Positions 1 to 8,960 of a stretch of 64,000 nt of DNA are shown one piece after another (the stretch's first letter is position 1; every line of letters begins with the position of its first letter). The DNA comes from Pseudonocardia sp. TRM90224 (GTDB lineage Bacteria > Actinomycetota > Actinomycetes > Mycobacteriales > Pseudonocardiaceae). The stretch lies in contig NZ_JAJGSX010000003.1 of NCBI RefSeq assembly GCF_021245725.1, forward strand, positions 1 to 64,000, written 5' to 3'. A program made the position numbers and the translations under genes. The notes under the pieces were generated by a model that made no database searches, was not told where the DNA came from, and worked only from the letters and a program-made list of their open reading frames with translations.

Positions 1-1
1 G

Positions 2-376
2 TTGGGGGTCGTGCTGGCTGATGCTGGCTACTGCAGCGTCGAGAACCTGACCGCGCCCGGTCCGGACCGGTTGATCGCGACCGGGAAAGCCCACCAGGTG
101 GCAGCGCAAGCCCGCACGGACCCGGCCAGCGGGCCACCACCCGGCGAGGCCGGCCCGATCGAGGCGATGCGTCACCGGCTACGCACCCCTGAAGGTGCCG
201 CGCTCTACCGCCAACGCGGCGCCACCGTCGAACCGGTCAACGGACACCTCAAAGACCGCATCGGTCTGCGCACCTTCAGCATGCGCGGCCTGAAGAACTG
301 CCTCGGCGAGCTGAACCTCGCCGCCGCCGTGCACAACCTCCGACGCTGGCACACCACCCAACCAAGAACCGCCTAG
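2..376 (+). CDS. Transposase, C-terminal part (IS1182-like DDE family), cut by the window edge
   Basis: This is the C-terminal part of a DDE transposase that would move an insertion sequence; its start lies before the window. The visible 124 residues carry an LADAGY block (the second catalytic Asp of the DDE fold) and, about 70 residues later, an EPVNGHLKDR block in which the Glu fits the third catalytic residue. The following region, with GLRTF and a late NLRRW, matches the end of IS1182/IS5-like enzymes. It ends with TAG at 374-376. No terminal inverted repeat could be identified downstream. Whether the element is intact cannot be judged from here. Family assignment is from motif pattern only. 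Confidence 0.75.
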   Translation: MGVVLADAGYCSVENLTAPGPDRLIATGKAHQVAAQARTDPASGPPPGEAGPIEAMRHRLRTPEGAALYRQRGATVEPVNGHLKDRIGLRTFSMRGLKNCLGELNLAAAVHNLRRWHTTQPRTA

Positions 377-480
377 AACAGCGGAGCGAGGCCTCCGGCC
401 TCTCCCCGCCGCCCCGTCCTCACAGCACTGCCACACGACCCCCAGCGATCAAAACAAAATCGCAACAGGCTCCCCAGGGC

Positions 481-502
481 CTGAAAGTGGCTTTGCTGCC
501 CT
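481..502. repeat. Family-2 palindrome, single unit
   Basis: One diverged unit of the 19-bp palindrome family: a short stem of GAAAG and CTTT around TGG, followed by the CTGCCCTC tail seen in other copies. It lies between the transposase end (376) and the convergent glycosyltransferase end (518), where a shared terminator would be expected. Confidence 0.5.
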
Positions 503-517
503 CCCCGAACCCGAGGC

Positions 518-1624
518 TCATCGCGTTGGTTCGCCGGCCAGGTGCTCGATCGTCGTCAGGTAGGTCGACCAGGTCGTCTCTGTGGCCGCGTCCGTCGGCT
601 CGATCCCGGAGCGGAGGCGTTCCAGCCGGCCGGGCTCGTAGAGGGTGCGGATCGCCCTTGCGAGGTCGGCGGGGTCGTCCGGTGCGCACAGCAGGCCGTC
701 CTCGCCGTCCCGGACGGTGTGCGGGAAGTTGCCGACCCGCGTCGCGACCACCGGCAGGCCGTGCCAGTGGGCGAGCGCGACGTGCTGCGACGCGGTTGCG
801 GTGCGGTAAGGCAGCACGAGCGCGTCGAACTGCGCGAACAGCTCCGGGATCTCCGCCGCCGCCAGGTAGCCGGGGCGGACGTCCACCCGGTTCACGAGGC
901 CGAGCCGGGCGACGAGCGCCCGCAACTCCGATTCCTGTTCGTAGAACTCGCCGACGATGCCCAGCCGCCTGTCCGGCACGTCGACGAGCGCTCTGAGCAG
1001 CACGTCCACGCCCTTGTAGCGCCGGACCTTCCCGAAGAACAGCAGCCGTCCGGTCGCCGGGCGGTCGGGGCGGTGCTCCGCGCGCTGTCCGGTGGGGAGG
1101 TGGGGCGGCAGCGGCGCAACCTCGACGGGCCTACCGGTGATCCGCCGCAACGCCGTGCGCTCGGCATCCGTGTGCACGAGCACGGCGTCGGCCGCCCGCA
1201 TCAGCAGCGACATGAGCGTGCGGTCACCGCGCCGGATCTCGTGCGGCACGGCGTTGGCGCAGATCACGACCACCCGCGAACCCCGACGGCGGGCGACCCG
1301 CGCCACCGCGGCCAGCGCGGGCGCTTGCACGGTCGTGTAGAAGATCAGGATCACGACGTCCGACGTGCCGGACCGCCGCCCGACGCGCCTCCAGTGCAGC
1401 GGGTTGCGCCACGAGAGCGGCTCGCGCACGGTCGGGAACGCCCTCGACTCCGGCGCTTGCAACGGGTGCCGCTGCGCGGGCAGCAACCGGGCCGGCCCCT
1501 GCACGCTCCAGGTCCGCACGACGACGTGGTGCTCCGCCGCCTCCAACCGGAAGGCCAGCTCGCTCGTCAACAACGGCAGCCCGCCCCGCCACGGGAAGGC
1601 CGGCCCGATCAGCGTGAAACGCAT
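518..1624 (-). CDS. GT4-type glycosyltransferase
   Basis: Probable cytosolic retaining glycosyltransferase of the GT-B fold (GT4 family), 368 residues. It begins MRFTLIGPAFPWRGG, the usual glycine-rich N-terminal domain start of GT4 enzymes; an upstream in-frame start would add nine residues not typical of the family. The C-terminal nucleotide-binding domain starts near LLFFGKVRRYKGVDVLL and continues through HGLPVVATRVGNFPH and DGEDGLL. The usual E-x7-E pair of GT4 enzymes is not obvious: that region reads TASQHVALAHWHGLP. Donor and acceptor cannot be deduced. It stands alone downstream of tRNA-Ser on the same strand. Related genes often build glycolipids or surface glycans. Confidence 0.8.
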   Translation of the reverse strand: MRFTLIGPAFPWRGGLPLLTSELAFRLEAAEHHVVVRTWSVQGPARLLPAQRHPLQAPESRAFPTVREPLSWRNPLHWRRVGRRSGTSDVVILIFYTTVQAPALAAVARVARRRGSRVVVICANAVPHEIRRGDRTLMSLLMRAADAVLVHTDAERTALRRITGRPVEVAPLPPHLPTGQRAEHRPDRPATGRLLFFGKVRRYKGVDVLLRALVDVPDRRLGIVGEFYEQESELRALVARLGLVNRVDVRPGYLAAAEIPELFAQFDALVLPYRTATASQHVALAHWHGLPVVATRVGNFPHTVRDGEDGLLCAPDDPADLARAIRTLYEPGRLERLRSGIEPTDAATETTWSTYLTTIEHLAGEPTR

Positions 1625-1661
1625 CGCCCCACACCAAAGGATCGCCGTCATCGAGCCGCTG

Positions 1662-1749
1662 TGGCGGAAGCGGAGGGATTTGAACCCCCGGACCCTTGCG
1701 GGTCTCTCGCTTTCAAGGCGAGTGCATTAGGCCGCTCTGCCACGCTTCC
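1662..1749 (-). tRNA. tRNA-Ser (anticodon UGA)
   Basis: Reading the minus strand from 1749, the 7-bp acceptor arm GGAAGCG pairs with CGCTTCC, followed by discriminator G and an encoded CCA (1664-1662). The anticodon stem CTCGC/GCGAG encloses the loop CTTGAAA, giving anticodon TGA. A long variable arm (GACCC, loop GCAA, GGGTC) marks a class II tRNA, as expected for serine, and the T loop reads TTCAAAT. All parts are visible in the sequence. Confidence 0.97.
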
Positions 1750-1767
1750 ACGTCGGAGGCTACCGGG

Positions 1768-2955
1768 TCACCGCACCGTGAGGTCCACCCATACGAGGTG
1801 GTGGTCGGAGGTGTCGTTGAGCCGTGCCAGCGGGTCGGCGGCGACCGGCCAGAACACGCCGCTGCCCCGCACCTCCATCGGTTCGGAGGGCAGCACGTGG
1901 TCGACGCGGAGGTTGCCGGGCGCGGGTTCGCCGAAGTCGGCGGTGTCGAGGCGCGGGTCACCGCGGTGGGTCGTGTTGGGGCCGCCTTGCAACTTGCTCG
2001 CCTCGACCGCACCGTCGGACCCGGGCTCGCTGTCGATCACGCGGTGCGCCGTGAGGATCTGCTGGGCCGCGCCGGGCACCGAGTCGCCGTCGAACGGGTC
2101 GGAGTTCTGGTCGCCGAGGATGACGAACCGCTCGCCGTCGGCGAGCCCGCCGCGCCGGCCTGCGTCGTCGACGAGCGCCTGCGCCTGGTCGCCGGGCTGG
2201 ACGTACAGCCGCCAGAACGCGATCTCGTCGGCGTTGCGCAGCCCGTTGCGGTTCTCCGGGCCGTCGAAGGACGGCGGGGTCGGGTGCGCGGCGAGGACGT
2301 GCACGGTCTGCGCGCCCACCCGCACCGGGATGTCCCAGTGCGACTTCGACGAGAGCGGCAGCACCGCCAGCTCCTCCGGCGAGTAGTAGCCGCCGGCGGG
2401 CAGCCGCGCACCCGGCAGGTCCTTCCACAGGAATTGCTGGAACGTCCGGACGGCGGCGGTGTCGATCGGGAACCGCGAAAGCACGAGCATGCCGTACTGG
2501 CCGGGGAACTGGCCGAAGGCCAGCGCGTCGTTCGGGCCGCCGACGGTGCCGTTGTTGTCGAGGTCGAACCCGCTGGGCACACCCGTGTTGGACGGGGCGA
2601 CGAAGGCGTGCGGGTAGTCGATCGGCTCGGCGCCCTCCTGGCTCAGCCCCAGGTAGTTGGTGCGGAAGAGGTCGACGGCCGCGGGCGCGTAGTCGAACTC
2701 GTTGATCAGCAGGATGTCGGGGCGCGCCCGCTGGACGACCTCGGCGACCTTGCGCGCCTGCGGGTCGTCCGGCGTGGAGAGATCGGCGACGAGCTCACCT
2801 TCCGCCGCGCGGTTCAGCGACGCGTTGAAGGTCGCGACCCGCACCTGCTCCGGCGCAGGTGGCGGCTGGGCCGGCGCGGAGGTGCACGACGCCGTCGTCG
2901 CCAGCACGACTGGCGCGAGCACGGCCGTCAGGACGGTGAGCAGGCGGCGGGACAT
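1768..2955 (-). CDS. Endonuclease/exonuclease/phosphatase-fold secreted lipoprotein
   Basis: Predicted exported protein of the endonuclease/exonuclease/phosphatase superfamily, 395 residues. The N-terminus MSRRLLTVLTAVLAPVVLATTASC is a signal peptide ending in a Cys with a loose lipobox, so the protein is probably lipid-anchored outside the membrane. Metal and catalytic motifs of the fold are present: ATFNASLNR (Asn), LINEFDY (Glu), LGDQNSDP (Asp/Asn), RVDHVLPS and a final SDHHLVWVD (Asp-His). Substrate is unknown; relatives hydrolyse nucleic acids or phosphoesters. The start was placed at the Met giving a clean signal peptide rather than 16 codons upstream. It is a single gene, with tRNA-Ser downstream on the same strand. 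Confidence 0.85.
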   Translation of the reverse strand: MSRRLLTVLTAVLAPVVLATTASCTSAPAQPPPAPEQVRVATFNASLNRAAEGELVADLSTPDDPQARKVAEVVQRARPDILLINEFDYAPAAVDLFRTNYLGLSQEGAEPIDYPHAFVAPSNTGVPSGFDLDNNGTVGGPNDALAFGQFPGQYGMLVLSRFPIDTAAVRTFQQFLWKDLPGARLPAGGYYSPEELAVLPLSSKSHWDIPVRVGAQTVHVLAAHPTPPSFDGPENRNGLRNADEIAFWRLYVQPGDQAQALVDDAGRRGGLADGERFVILGDQNSDPFDGDSVPGAAQQILTAHRVIDSEPGSDGAVEASKLQGGPNTTHRGDPRLDTADFGEPAPGNLRVDHVLPSEPMEVRGSGVFWPVAADPLARLNDTSDHHLVWVDLTVR

Positions 2956-3071
2956 GCGATCACCCTCCCAGGTGATGGTGAACGCGCCGTGACACGAGCA
3001 CATGCCGTCCCGATCGACCGGGTACGTGGTGGTGTGGTCTGATCACGCCGACACCGGATCCGGAGGCAACG

Positions 3072-4007
3072 ATGCGGTTCGACGAGAACGCCGATCTCGA
3101 CACTTCGAACATCGACGACCTCCGTGGCGGAGGCGGCGGCGGGAGCCCGATGGGCGGCCGCGTCGCGATCGGCGGCGGTGGCCTCGGCATCGTCGGCCTG
3201 ATCATCTACTTCCTGATCTCGCAGCTCGGCGGGTCCGGCGGGATCTCCCTGCCCAGCGGCCTCGACCAGCCGTCGGGCGGCGGCGGGGGCGTCAGCGACA
3301 CGTCCGAGCTCGCGTCGAGCTGCCGCAGCGGGCGCGAGGCGAACTCCAAGCTCGACTGCGAGGTCGTTGCCGTCGTCAACTCGCTCGACGGCTACTGGAG
3401 CGACACGTTCGCCCGCTCCGGCAAGACCTACCAACCGCCGCGCACCAACTTCTTCAGCGGCGGCGTCAGCACCGGGTGCGGCACGGCCAGCTCGTCGACC
3501 GGGCCGTTCTACTGCCCCGGCGACAACGAGGTCTACATCGACCTTTCGTTCTTCAACGAGCTGGAGAGCCGCTTCGGCGCCCAGGGCGGCCCGTTCTCCA
3601 GGGCCTACGTCATCGCGCACGAGTACGGGCACCACATCCAGGCGCTGCTCGGCACGACCGACCGGGTGCGGGCCGGCGACACCGGCCCGACGTCCGGCTC
3701 CGTGCGGCTCGAGCTGCAGGCCGACTGCTACGCGGGGGTGTGGGCCAACCACGCGAAGACCGTGCCGACCTCGTCCGGCCGCCCGCTGATCACCGAGGTC
3801 ACGAAGGAGGACGTCGCCGCCGCGCTCGACACCGCGGAGAAGATCGGCGACGACTACATCCAGTCGGAGCTCGGCGGCGGCCGCGTCGACGAGAGCCAGT
3901 TCAGCCATGGCAGCTCCGCGCAGCGCGAGAAGTGGTACAGCACCGGCTACCGGACGGGCGACCCCTCGCAGTGCGACACGTTCTCCCGCGGCGTCAACCT
4001 GGGCTGA
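3072..4007 (+). CDS. YpfJ-family neutral zinc metallopeptidase
   Basis: Membrane-anchored predicted zinc metalloprotease of the YpfJ family (PF04228), 311 residues. After an N-terminal acidic stretch and Gly-rich linker, one transmembrane helix (about residues 34-52) precedes an extracytoplasmic domain. The zinc motif HEYGHH starts at His183, with Glu184 as catalytic residue and a downstream ELQADCYAGVW segment providing the third ligand region. Paired cysteines (SSCRSG, LDCE, GCGT, FYCPGD) suggest disulfides outside the cell. A GGAGG ribosome-binding site lies 5 bases before the ATG. The substrate of this family is not established. Divergent from the lipoprotein gene, so the short gap at 2956-3071 must hold both promoters. 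Confidence 0.92.
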   Translation: MRFDENADLDTSNIDDLRGGGGGGSPMGGRVAIGGGGLGIVGLIIYFLISQLGGSGGISLPSGLDQPSGGGGGVSDTSELASSCRSGREANSKLDCEVVAVVNSLDGYWSDTFARSGKTYQPPRTNFFSGGVSTGCGTASSSTGPFYCPGDNEVYIDLSFFNELESRFGAQGGPFSRAYVIAHEYGHHIQALLGTTDRVRAGDTGPTSGSVRLELQADCYAGVWANHAKTVPTSSGRPLITEVTKEDVAAALDTAEKIGDDYIQSELGGGRVDESQFSHGSSAQREKWYSTGYRTGDPSQCDTFSRGVNLG

Positions 4008-4010
4008 TCC

Positions 4011-4658
4011 CTAGCAGGGCGCTCCTAGCAGCTCGCGGCAGGCGTCGAGGCCCTCGACCTCGGCCGTCCAGCCGGGACGGACGAACCCGGGCTCGTCGAG
4101 CACCAGCCGGACGTTCACCGTCGGCTTGCCGCGCCGGACGACGCACTCGGTGCCGTCCTCGCGGTAGCCGAGCTTCTGCGAGACCCGCCGGGACGCGGTG
4201 TTGACCGCCGCAGCTGCCGACCTGGCCCGAGTGGCGCCGAGGTGGTCGAACGCGAACTGCAGGACGGCCGCCCGCATCTCCGTGCCGAAGCCGCGGCGCT
4301 GGTGGCGCATGCCGATCCACGAGCCTGTGGCGACCTCGCGCGAGATGCCGAACTCGGTGGCGAGCAGGCCCTGCATGCCGATCACCCGACCCTCGTGCCG
4401 CACGAGCAGGTTGAGGTCCCACCGCGCCGGGGTGAACTGCGCGCGGACCGCCCAGTAGTGCTGCATCGACAGCCGGCCGATGACGGCCGGGTCGGCGTCG
4501 GTCCACGCGACGGCGAACGGCATCTCCGCGGGCGGGTGGATGCCGAGATGGGTCTCCTCGACCAGCTCCAGCAGCCCGGCGTCGTCGTCGGGCCGCAGTT
4601 CCAGACGCGGGGTGCGGATGACGAGGTGGCGCAACGGCCACGGGTCGGGGTGCTCCAT
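4011..4658 (-). CDS. GNAT-family N-acetyltransferase (RimJ/RimL-like)
   Basis: Predicted acetyl-CoA-dependent N-acetyltransferase of the RimJ/RimL branch, 215 residues. The N-terminus HLVIRTPRLELRP is the classic start of this subgroup, and the acetyl-CoA binding region is seen as GMRHQRRGFGTEMRAAVL (Q/R-x-x-G-x-G/A pattern), followed by ATRARSAAAAVNTASRRVSQKLGY, where the Asn and the late Tyr are typical. The acceptor (protein N-terminus, amino sugar or drug) cannot be told from sequence. Convergent with the zinc peptidase gene, the two stops being 3 bases apart. Confidence 0.88.
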   Translation of the reverse strand: MEHPDPWPLRHLVIRTPRLELRPDDDAGLLELVEETHLGIHPPAEMPFAVAWTDADPAVIGRLSMQHYWAVRAQFTPARWDLNLLVRHEGRVIGMQGLLATEFGISREVATGSWIGMRHQRRGFGTEMRAAVLQFAFDHLGATRARSAAAAVNTASRRVSQKLGYREDGTECVVRRGKPTVNVRLVLDEPGFVRPGWTAEVEGLDACRELLGAPC

Positions 4659-4748
4659 GCCGGCAGATCATCCCAGCCCGGCAGGGCCCTCTCGACGGGT
4701 TAACGCCGGACGTCACGGCACCCCTCGCCGCCGTGGCGTCCGGTCGGC

Positions 4749-4919
4749 TCATCGCGTAGCCGGTACCAGCGTCATCCTGGGCTGCATCGCGGCGATGGCG
4801 ACGCGGAGCACCGAGCGGCGCCGGCGGGCCACGGTGCGCGCGGCGCGGTGAGCGGCGGCCTGGGCCTGCAGGTCGCGGCGGTGCTCGGCGGCGATGGCGG
4901 TGGTGATCGAGTCGTACAT
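4749..4919 (-). CDS. Small basic hypothetical protein
   Basis: Predicted 56-residue protein starting MYDSITTAIAAEH with an Arg/Ala-rich middle (RRDLQAQAAAHRAARTVARRRR). A GGGAG ribosome-binding site lies about 6 bases before the ATG, which decides this start over longer upstream extensions. The sequence suggests a charged amphipathic helix; no family was recognised and no function is proposed. It stands alone, followed on the same strand by the GNAT gene about 90 bases downstream and preceded by a family-1 hairpin. Confidence 0.55.
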   Translation of the reverse strand: MYDSITTAIAAEHRRDLQAQAAAHRAARTVARRRRSVLRVAIAAMQPRMTLVPATR

Positions 4920-5043
4920 CGTGGCTCCCGAGGTGTTGTGGTGCTGTTTCTGTGTTGACCCAACGATCTCGGGAAACTCATCGCCGGACATCCGTGCCGA
5001 CCACGGAGCCACCACGGAAACCCGCCACGGAGCCGTGCAGAAG

Positions 5044-5106
5044 TTCCCCACCGTTTTGGGCACTTGCGCGCCTGTGGGGCGCGCATCCACCCAAAACGGT
5101 GGGGAA
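5044..5106. terminator. Family-1 hairpin, copy A
   Basis: A 17-bp outer stem (TTCCCCACCGTTTTGGG with its exact complement), then a bulge, then an inner GCGCGCC/GGCGCGC stem. It begins 9 bases after the LuxR-family stop codon on the minus strand, the position of an intrinsic terminator, although no U-run follows. One of eight related copies in the window. Confidence 0.75.
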
Positions 5107-5114
5107 GTTGGGGG

Positions 5115-7868
5115 TCAGGTGGTGGCGCCGAGCGCGGCCATGGCCGCCGGGCCTTCCTCGTCGCCGGCCAGCACCAGGCTGCGCGCCCACTGGTAGCGGC
5201 AGCCGGCGGCGAGCATCGCCTTGCCGGCGGTGCGGATGCCGTCGGTGTCGCCGGTCGCGTAGGCCGCCGCCCTGTCGACGATCAGCGCGGCCACCGCGCT
5301 GCCGTCGGTGGCGCGCCGCGCTGATGCCACCCGCTCCGCGATGTCGGCGGCCCCGGCCAGCGCGGCAGCCTCGACCGACAGCGCCGCGAGCCACGGCCGC
5401 CAGACGCCGTCGAGCAGGCCGATGACGTGGTGCGGGTGCTGCGAGAGCACTGCCGTGGCGCTCGCGTGGTCGTTGCGGTGCAGGTGCAGGAGGGCCGTGA
5501 AGAGCTCCTCGCCGCACTCGTTCTCGATCCGGTGCCGCGTCGAGCGCAGTTGCTCCAGCACCTCCGTCCAGCGGGCCTGACCGGCCTCGTCGGCCTTCAT
5601 CCCGCAGACGGTGGTCACCGCCCGGACGGCTCGGCGGAAGCCGCCGATCCGCGGCCGTCCCGCCGCCTCCCAGCCGTCGATGAACAGCTCCGCGTTGACG
5701 AACATCGTGTCCCAGTCGCCGACCAGCGCGGCCACGACGATCGAACGCTGCGCGGCGACGTGCCCGACCTCGCGGTGCAGCGGCAGCTCCACCAGCTGCC
5801 GGGCGGTGTTCTTCGCGGTCTCGAAGTCCCCGGTCGCGATCGCCGTCTCGGTCGTCATCCCGAGCGCGTCGGCCAGCTCGAAGCCGATCTCGGCGTCGAG
5901 CGGGAGCGGCGCGAGGATCTCCAGCCGCCTCCTGGCGCTGGCCAGCGCGCCCGCGACGTCGCCGTCGGTGAGCTGCAACGTGGTCGCGCAGTCGAGCGCC
6001 GAGCTCTCGACCAGCGGGTCGCCGGAGCGCCGGGCCAGCTCCAGCGCGCGCTCGACGTTGGCGAACCTGCCCGGTTCCGCCATCGCGTAGCGGAACGCGA
6101 TCGCCGTGGCGATCCACGCCTGCGCGACTGGGTCGTCACCGGCGTGGCGGCTCGCCTCGGCGAGCGTCCGCTCCAGCTCGTCCGGTTCCGGCAGGGTGAC
6201 GATGATCCCCGGCGATCGGTGGCTCAGCTCGACGACGCGGGCGAGGTGCACCGAGGCGACGGTGGGCAGGCCGGCCCGCAATGCCGCCTCCGCGGCACTC
6301 CGGTGCAGGCGCAACGCGTCGTTCCCGGCGAGGCGGGCCTGCGCCGAGCCGGCCGCGCGACCTAGCGCGACGCTCACCAGCAGCTCACTGCCGGCCAGCT
6401 CGGCCGCCTGCTCGGACCGCCGCTGCGCCTCGGCCGGCATACCGCGCCGGTGCGCCAGCGCGGCGAGCACTACGGCGGCGTCGTGCGCGTCGCCCCGCCG
6501 GTCGACGACCGACTTCGCCCAGCTCAACGCCCTGCGCAGCTCGTCGGCGAGCTGGTCGAACGCCGCGCGCCACTGTGCGTCGACGGGCGAGCGGGCCAGC
6601 AGCGCGGCGCCCGCCTCGCGACACCACCGCAGGTGGCGATCACGGAGCAACACCTGCTCGTCGGCCTCCGCGAGCAGCTCCAGGCCGTACTGGCGGACGG
6701 TCTCGAGCATGCGGTAGCGCATGACGTCCCCGGCCGGGACGGCGACGAGCAGGCTCTGCTCGACCAGCTGCCCCAGCCGCACGGCGACCATCTCCGGCGC
6801 GACCGGCGGCCCGCCGACCACCGCGGCCGCCGACTCGGCACGGAACGCGCCGGCGAAGACCGCAACGCGACGCAGCACAGTGCGCGACTCGTCGTCGAGC
6901 AGCGCGGCACTCCAGTCGAGCGTCGAGCGCAGCGACCGGTGCCGCTCGTCGACGCGGCGCGACCCGACGAGCAGGTCGAGCCGCTCGGCCAGCCCCGCTT
7001 CCAGCCCGTCGATCCCGACGGCCGGCAGCCGGGCGGCGGCCAGCTCGATGGCCAGCGGGACGCCGTCGAGTGCACGGCAGATGCGGGCGACGCGGTCGCG
7101 GTCGGGCGGGACGGCACCGGCGATCGCCGCCCGCTCGACGAACAACGTGACGGCGTCGCCGTCGGAGGGCAGGGAGAGACCGTCGACCGGGAAGACCCGC
7201 TCGAACGGGAGCATCAGCCGGGCCCGGCTCGTGGCGAGCACGGTGAGGCCGGCGCTGCGCACGAGCAAGCGCTCCACCAGCATCGCGACCCCGTCCGCGA
7301 GGTGCTCGGTGTTGTCCAGCACGAGCAGCAGCCAGCGCGGGGCGACCCAGCCCGCGATCGTCTCCTCGACCGAGCGGCCCTGCTGCTCGCCCAGCCCCAG
7401 CGCGCCCGCGACGGCCGCGGCGACCGAGGCGTCGTCGGTGACCGGGAGCAGGTCGACGTACCGAGCGCCGTCGGCGTAGTCGGCCGCGACGTCGGCCGCG
7501 ACCGTCAGCGCGAGCCGCGTCTTGCCGACCCCACCCGGCCCGACGGCCGTGACCAGCCTGCTCGACCGCAGCGCTGCGGCCAGCTCCGCGCGTTCGGCGG
7601 CCCGCCCGACGAACGACGAGAGCGGCGCCGGCAGCTGCGGCACCGGGAGCTGCGTGGTGCCCTCCGACTGCTGGCCCTGGACGGCGAGCGCGGCAAGCGC
7701 CCGCCGGTCGCTCGCCCCGAGCTTGCGCAGCAACGACGAGACGTGGCTCTCCACCGTGCGGATCGAGATGTAGAGCTTCGTCGCGATCTCGGCGTTCGTC
7801 AGGTGCTCGCCGAGCGCGGCCAACACCTCGGCCTCGCGTGGCGACAGCGCATTCACCGGATCGGACAC
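5115..7868 (-). CDS. LuxR-family regulator with NB-ARC-like ATPase and TPR-like region
   Basis: Large transcriptional regulator, 917 residues. Unlike typical LAL proteins, the GerE/LuxR helix-turn-helix is at the N-terminus (about 6-68: LSPREAEVLAALGE, NAEIATKLYIS, RTVESHVSSLLRKLG). A P-loop GPGGVGKT follows at 110-117, then a Walker B-like LLLVLDNTEH, and the rest is Ala/Leu/Arg-rich helical repeats resembling TPRs. This matches the AfsR/SARP-related or STAND ATPase regulators that switch on ATP and ligand binding. The start is GTG; a CAGAAT -10-like box 7 bases upstream suggests a leaderless message. It is divergent from the quinone oxidoreductase gene, a candidate target. The signal sensed is unknown. 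Confidence 0.87.
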   Translation of the reverse strand: MSDPVNALSPREAEVLAALGEHLTNAEIATKLYISIRTVESHVSSLLRKLGASDRRALAALAVQGQQSEGTTQLPVPQLPAPLSSFVGRAAERAELAAALRSSRLVTAVGPGGVGKTRLALTVAADVAADYADGARYVDLLPVTDDASVAAAVAGALGLGEQQGRSVEETIAGWVAPRWLLLVLDNTEHLADGVAMLVERLLVRSAGLTVLATSRARLMLPFERVFPVDGLSLPSDGDAVTLFVERAAIAGAVPPDRDRVARICRALDGVPLAIELAAARLPAVGIDGLEAGLAERLDLLVGSRRVDERHRSLRSTLDWSAALLDDESRTVLRRVAVFAGAFRAESAAAVVGGPPVAPEMVAVRLGQLVEQSLLVAVPAGDVMRYRMLETVRQYGLELLAEADEQVLLRDRHLRWCREAGAALLARSPVDAQWRAAFDQLADELRRALSWAKSVVDRRGDAHDAAVVLAALAHRRGMPAEAQRRSEQAAELAGSELLVSVALGRAAGSAQARLAGNDALRLHRSAAEAALRAGLPTVASVHLARVVELSHRSPGIIVTLPEPDELERTLAEASRHAGDDPVAQAWIATAIAFRYAMAEPGRFANVERALELARRSGDPLVESSALDCATTLQLTDGDVAGALASARRRLEILAPLPLDAEIGFELADALGMTTETAIATGDFETAKNTARQLVELPLHREVGHVAAQRSIVVAALVGDWDTMFVNAELFIDGWEAAGRPRIGGFRRAVRAVTTVCGMKADEAGQARWTEVLEQLRSTRHRIENECGEELFTALLHLHRNDHASATAVLSQHPHHVIGLLDGVWRPWLAALSVEAAALAGAADIAERVASARRATDGSAVAALIVDRAAAYATGDTDGIRTAGKAMLAAGCRYQWARSLVLAGDEEGPAAMAALGATT

Positions 7869-7912
7869 GTCGACGATTCTGCCTTGCGGGCGGACGGGAT
7901 AGCGTCGCGTCC

Positions 7913-8908
7913 ATGCATGCGATCACCGTGCGCGAACCCGGCGGCCCCGACGTGATGGAGTGGACCGAGGTCCCCGACCCGGTCGCCGGCCCCGGCGAGG
8001 TGCTCCTCGACGTCGTCGCGAGTGCGGTCAACCGCGCCGACCTGCTGCAACGCCAAGGGATGTACCCGCCGCCGCCAGGTGCGTCCGACATCATCGGGAT
8101 GGAGTGCTCCGGGCGGGTCGCCGCGCTCGGCGAAGGCGTCACCGGCTGGAACGTGGGCGACGAGGTCTGCGCACTGCTCGCCAGCGGCGGATACGCCGAG
8201 AAGGTCGCCGTGCCGGCCGCGCAGCTCCTCCCGCTCCCCGAGGGCGTCGACATCGTCACCGCGGCCGGCCTACCCGAAGTGGCGTGCACCGTCTGGTCGA
8301 ACGTCGTGCACACGGGTCGGCTCGCGGCCGGTGAGACGTTCCTCATCCAGGGCGGCAGCAGCGGCATCGGCACGCACGCCATCCAGGTGGCGAAGGCGCT
8401 CGGCGCGCGGGTCGCCGCCACCGCAGGCGCCCCCGACCGGCTGGAACGCTGCCGCGAGCTGGGCGCCGACATCGTCATCGACTACCACGACGACATCCCC
8501 GACGCCCTGCTCGCGGCCACCGACGGGCACGGCGCCGACGTCATCCTCGACAACATGGGCGCCAAGGGCCTCGCGGCGAACATCAAGGCGCTGGCGAAGG
8601 ACGGACGCCTGCTCATCATCGGTATGCAGGGCGGGGTGAAGGCCGAGCTGAACATCGGCGCGCTGCTGGCCAAGCGGGCCAGCATCACTGCGATGGGGCT
8701 GCGCGGGCGGCCGGTCGAGGGCCCCAACGGCAAGGGCGCGGTTGTCGCCGGGGTGCGCGAGCAGGTGTGGCCGCTGATCGCCGAGGGCAAGGTGCAGCCG
8801 GTCGTGCACGACCGGCTCCCGATGGAGGAGGCCGGCTCGGCGCACGCGCTGCTGGACAAGGGCGGCGTCGTCGGAAAGCTCGTGCTCGTCGCACCGGCGG
8901 GGCGGTGA
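7913..8908 (+). CDS. NAD(P)H:quinone oxidoreductase, PIG3/QOR type
   Basis: Zinc-independent medium-chain dehydrogenase/reductase of the quinone oxidoreductase group, 331 residues, expected to reduce quinones or enones with NADPH in the cytosol. Visible marks: the N-terminal GroES-like domain with PPGASDIIGMECSG, the coenzyme-binding GGSSGIGTHAIQ (about 150), and the C-terminal VGKLVLV end seen throughout the PIG3 subgroup. ATG 7913 is used because MHAITV is the standard family start and a TAGCGT box lies 7 bases upstream (leaderless pattern). Divergent from the LuxR regulator. Confidence 0.9.
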   Translation: MHAITVREPGGPDVMEWTEVPDPVAGPGEVLLDVVASAVNRADLLQRQGMYPPPPGASDIIGMECSGRVAALGEGVTGWNVGDEVCALLASGGYAEKVAVPAAQLLPLPEGVDIVTAAGLPEVACTVWSNVVHTGRLAAGETFLIQGGSSGIGTHAIQVAKALGARVAATAGAPDRLERCRELGADIVIDYHDDIPDALLAATDGHGADVILDNMGAKGLAANIKALAKDGRLLIIGMQGGVKAELNIGALLAKRASITAMGLRGRPVEGPNGKGAVVAGVREQVWPLIAEGKVQPVVHDRLPMEEAGSAHALLDKGGVVGKLVLVAPAGR

Positions 8909-8960
8909 CCGACCCGATCCCTATACGGTGGGACGAGTCGCACGTCAACGAGCACGGAAC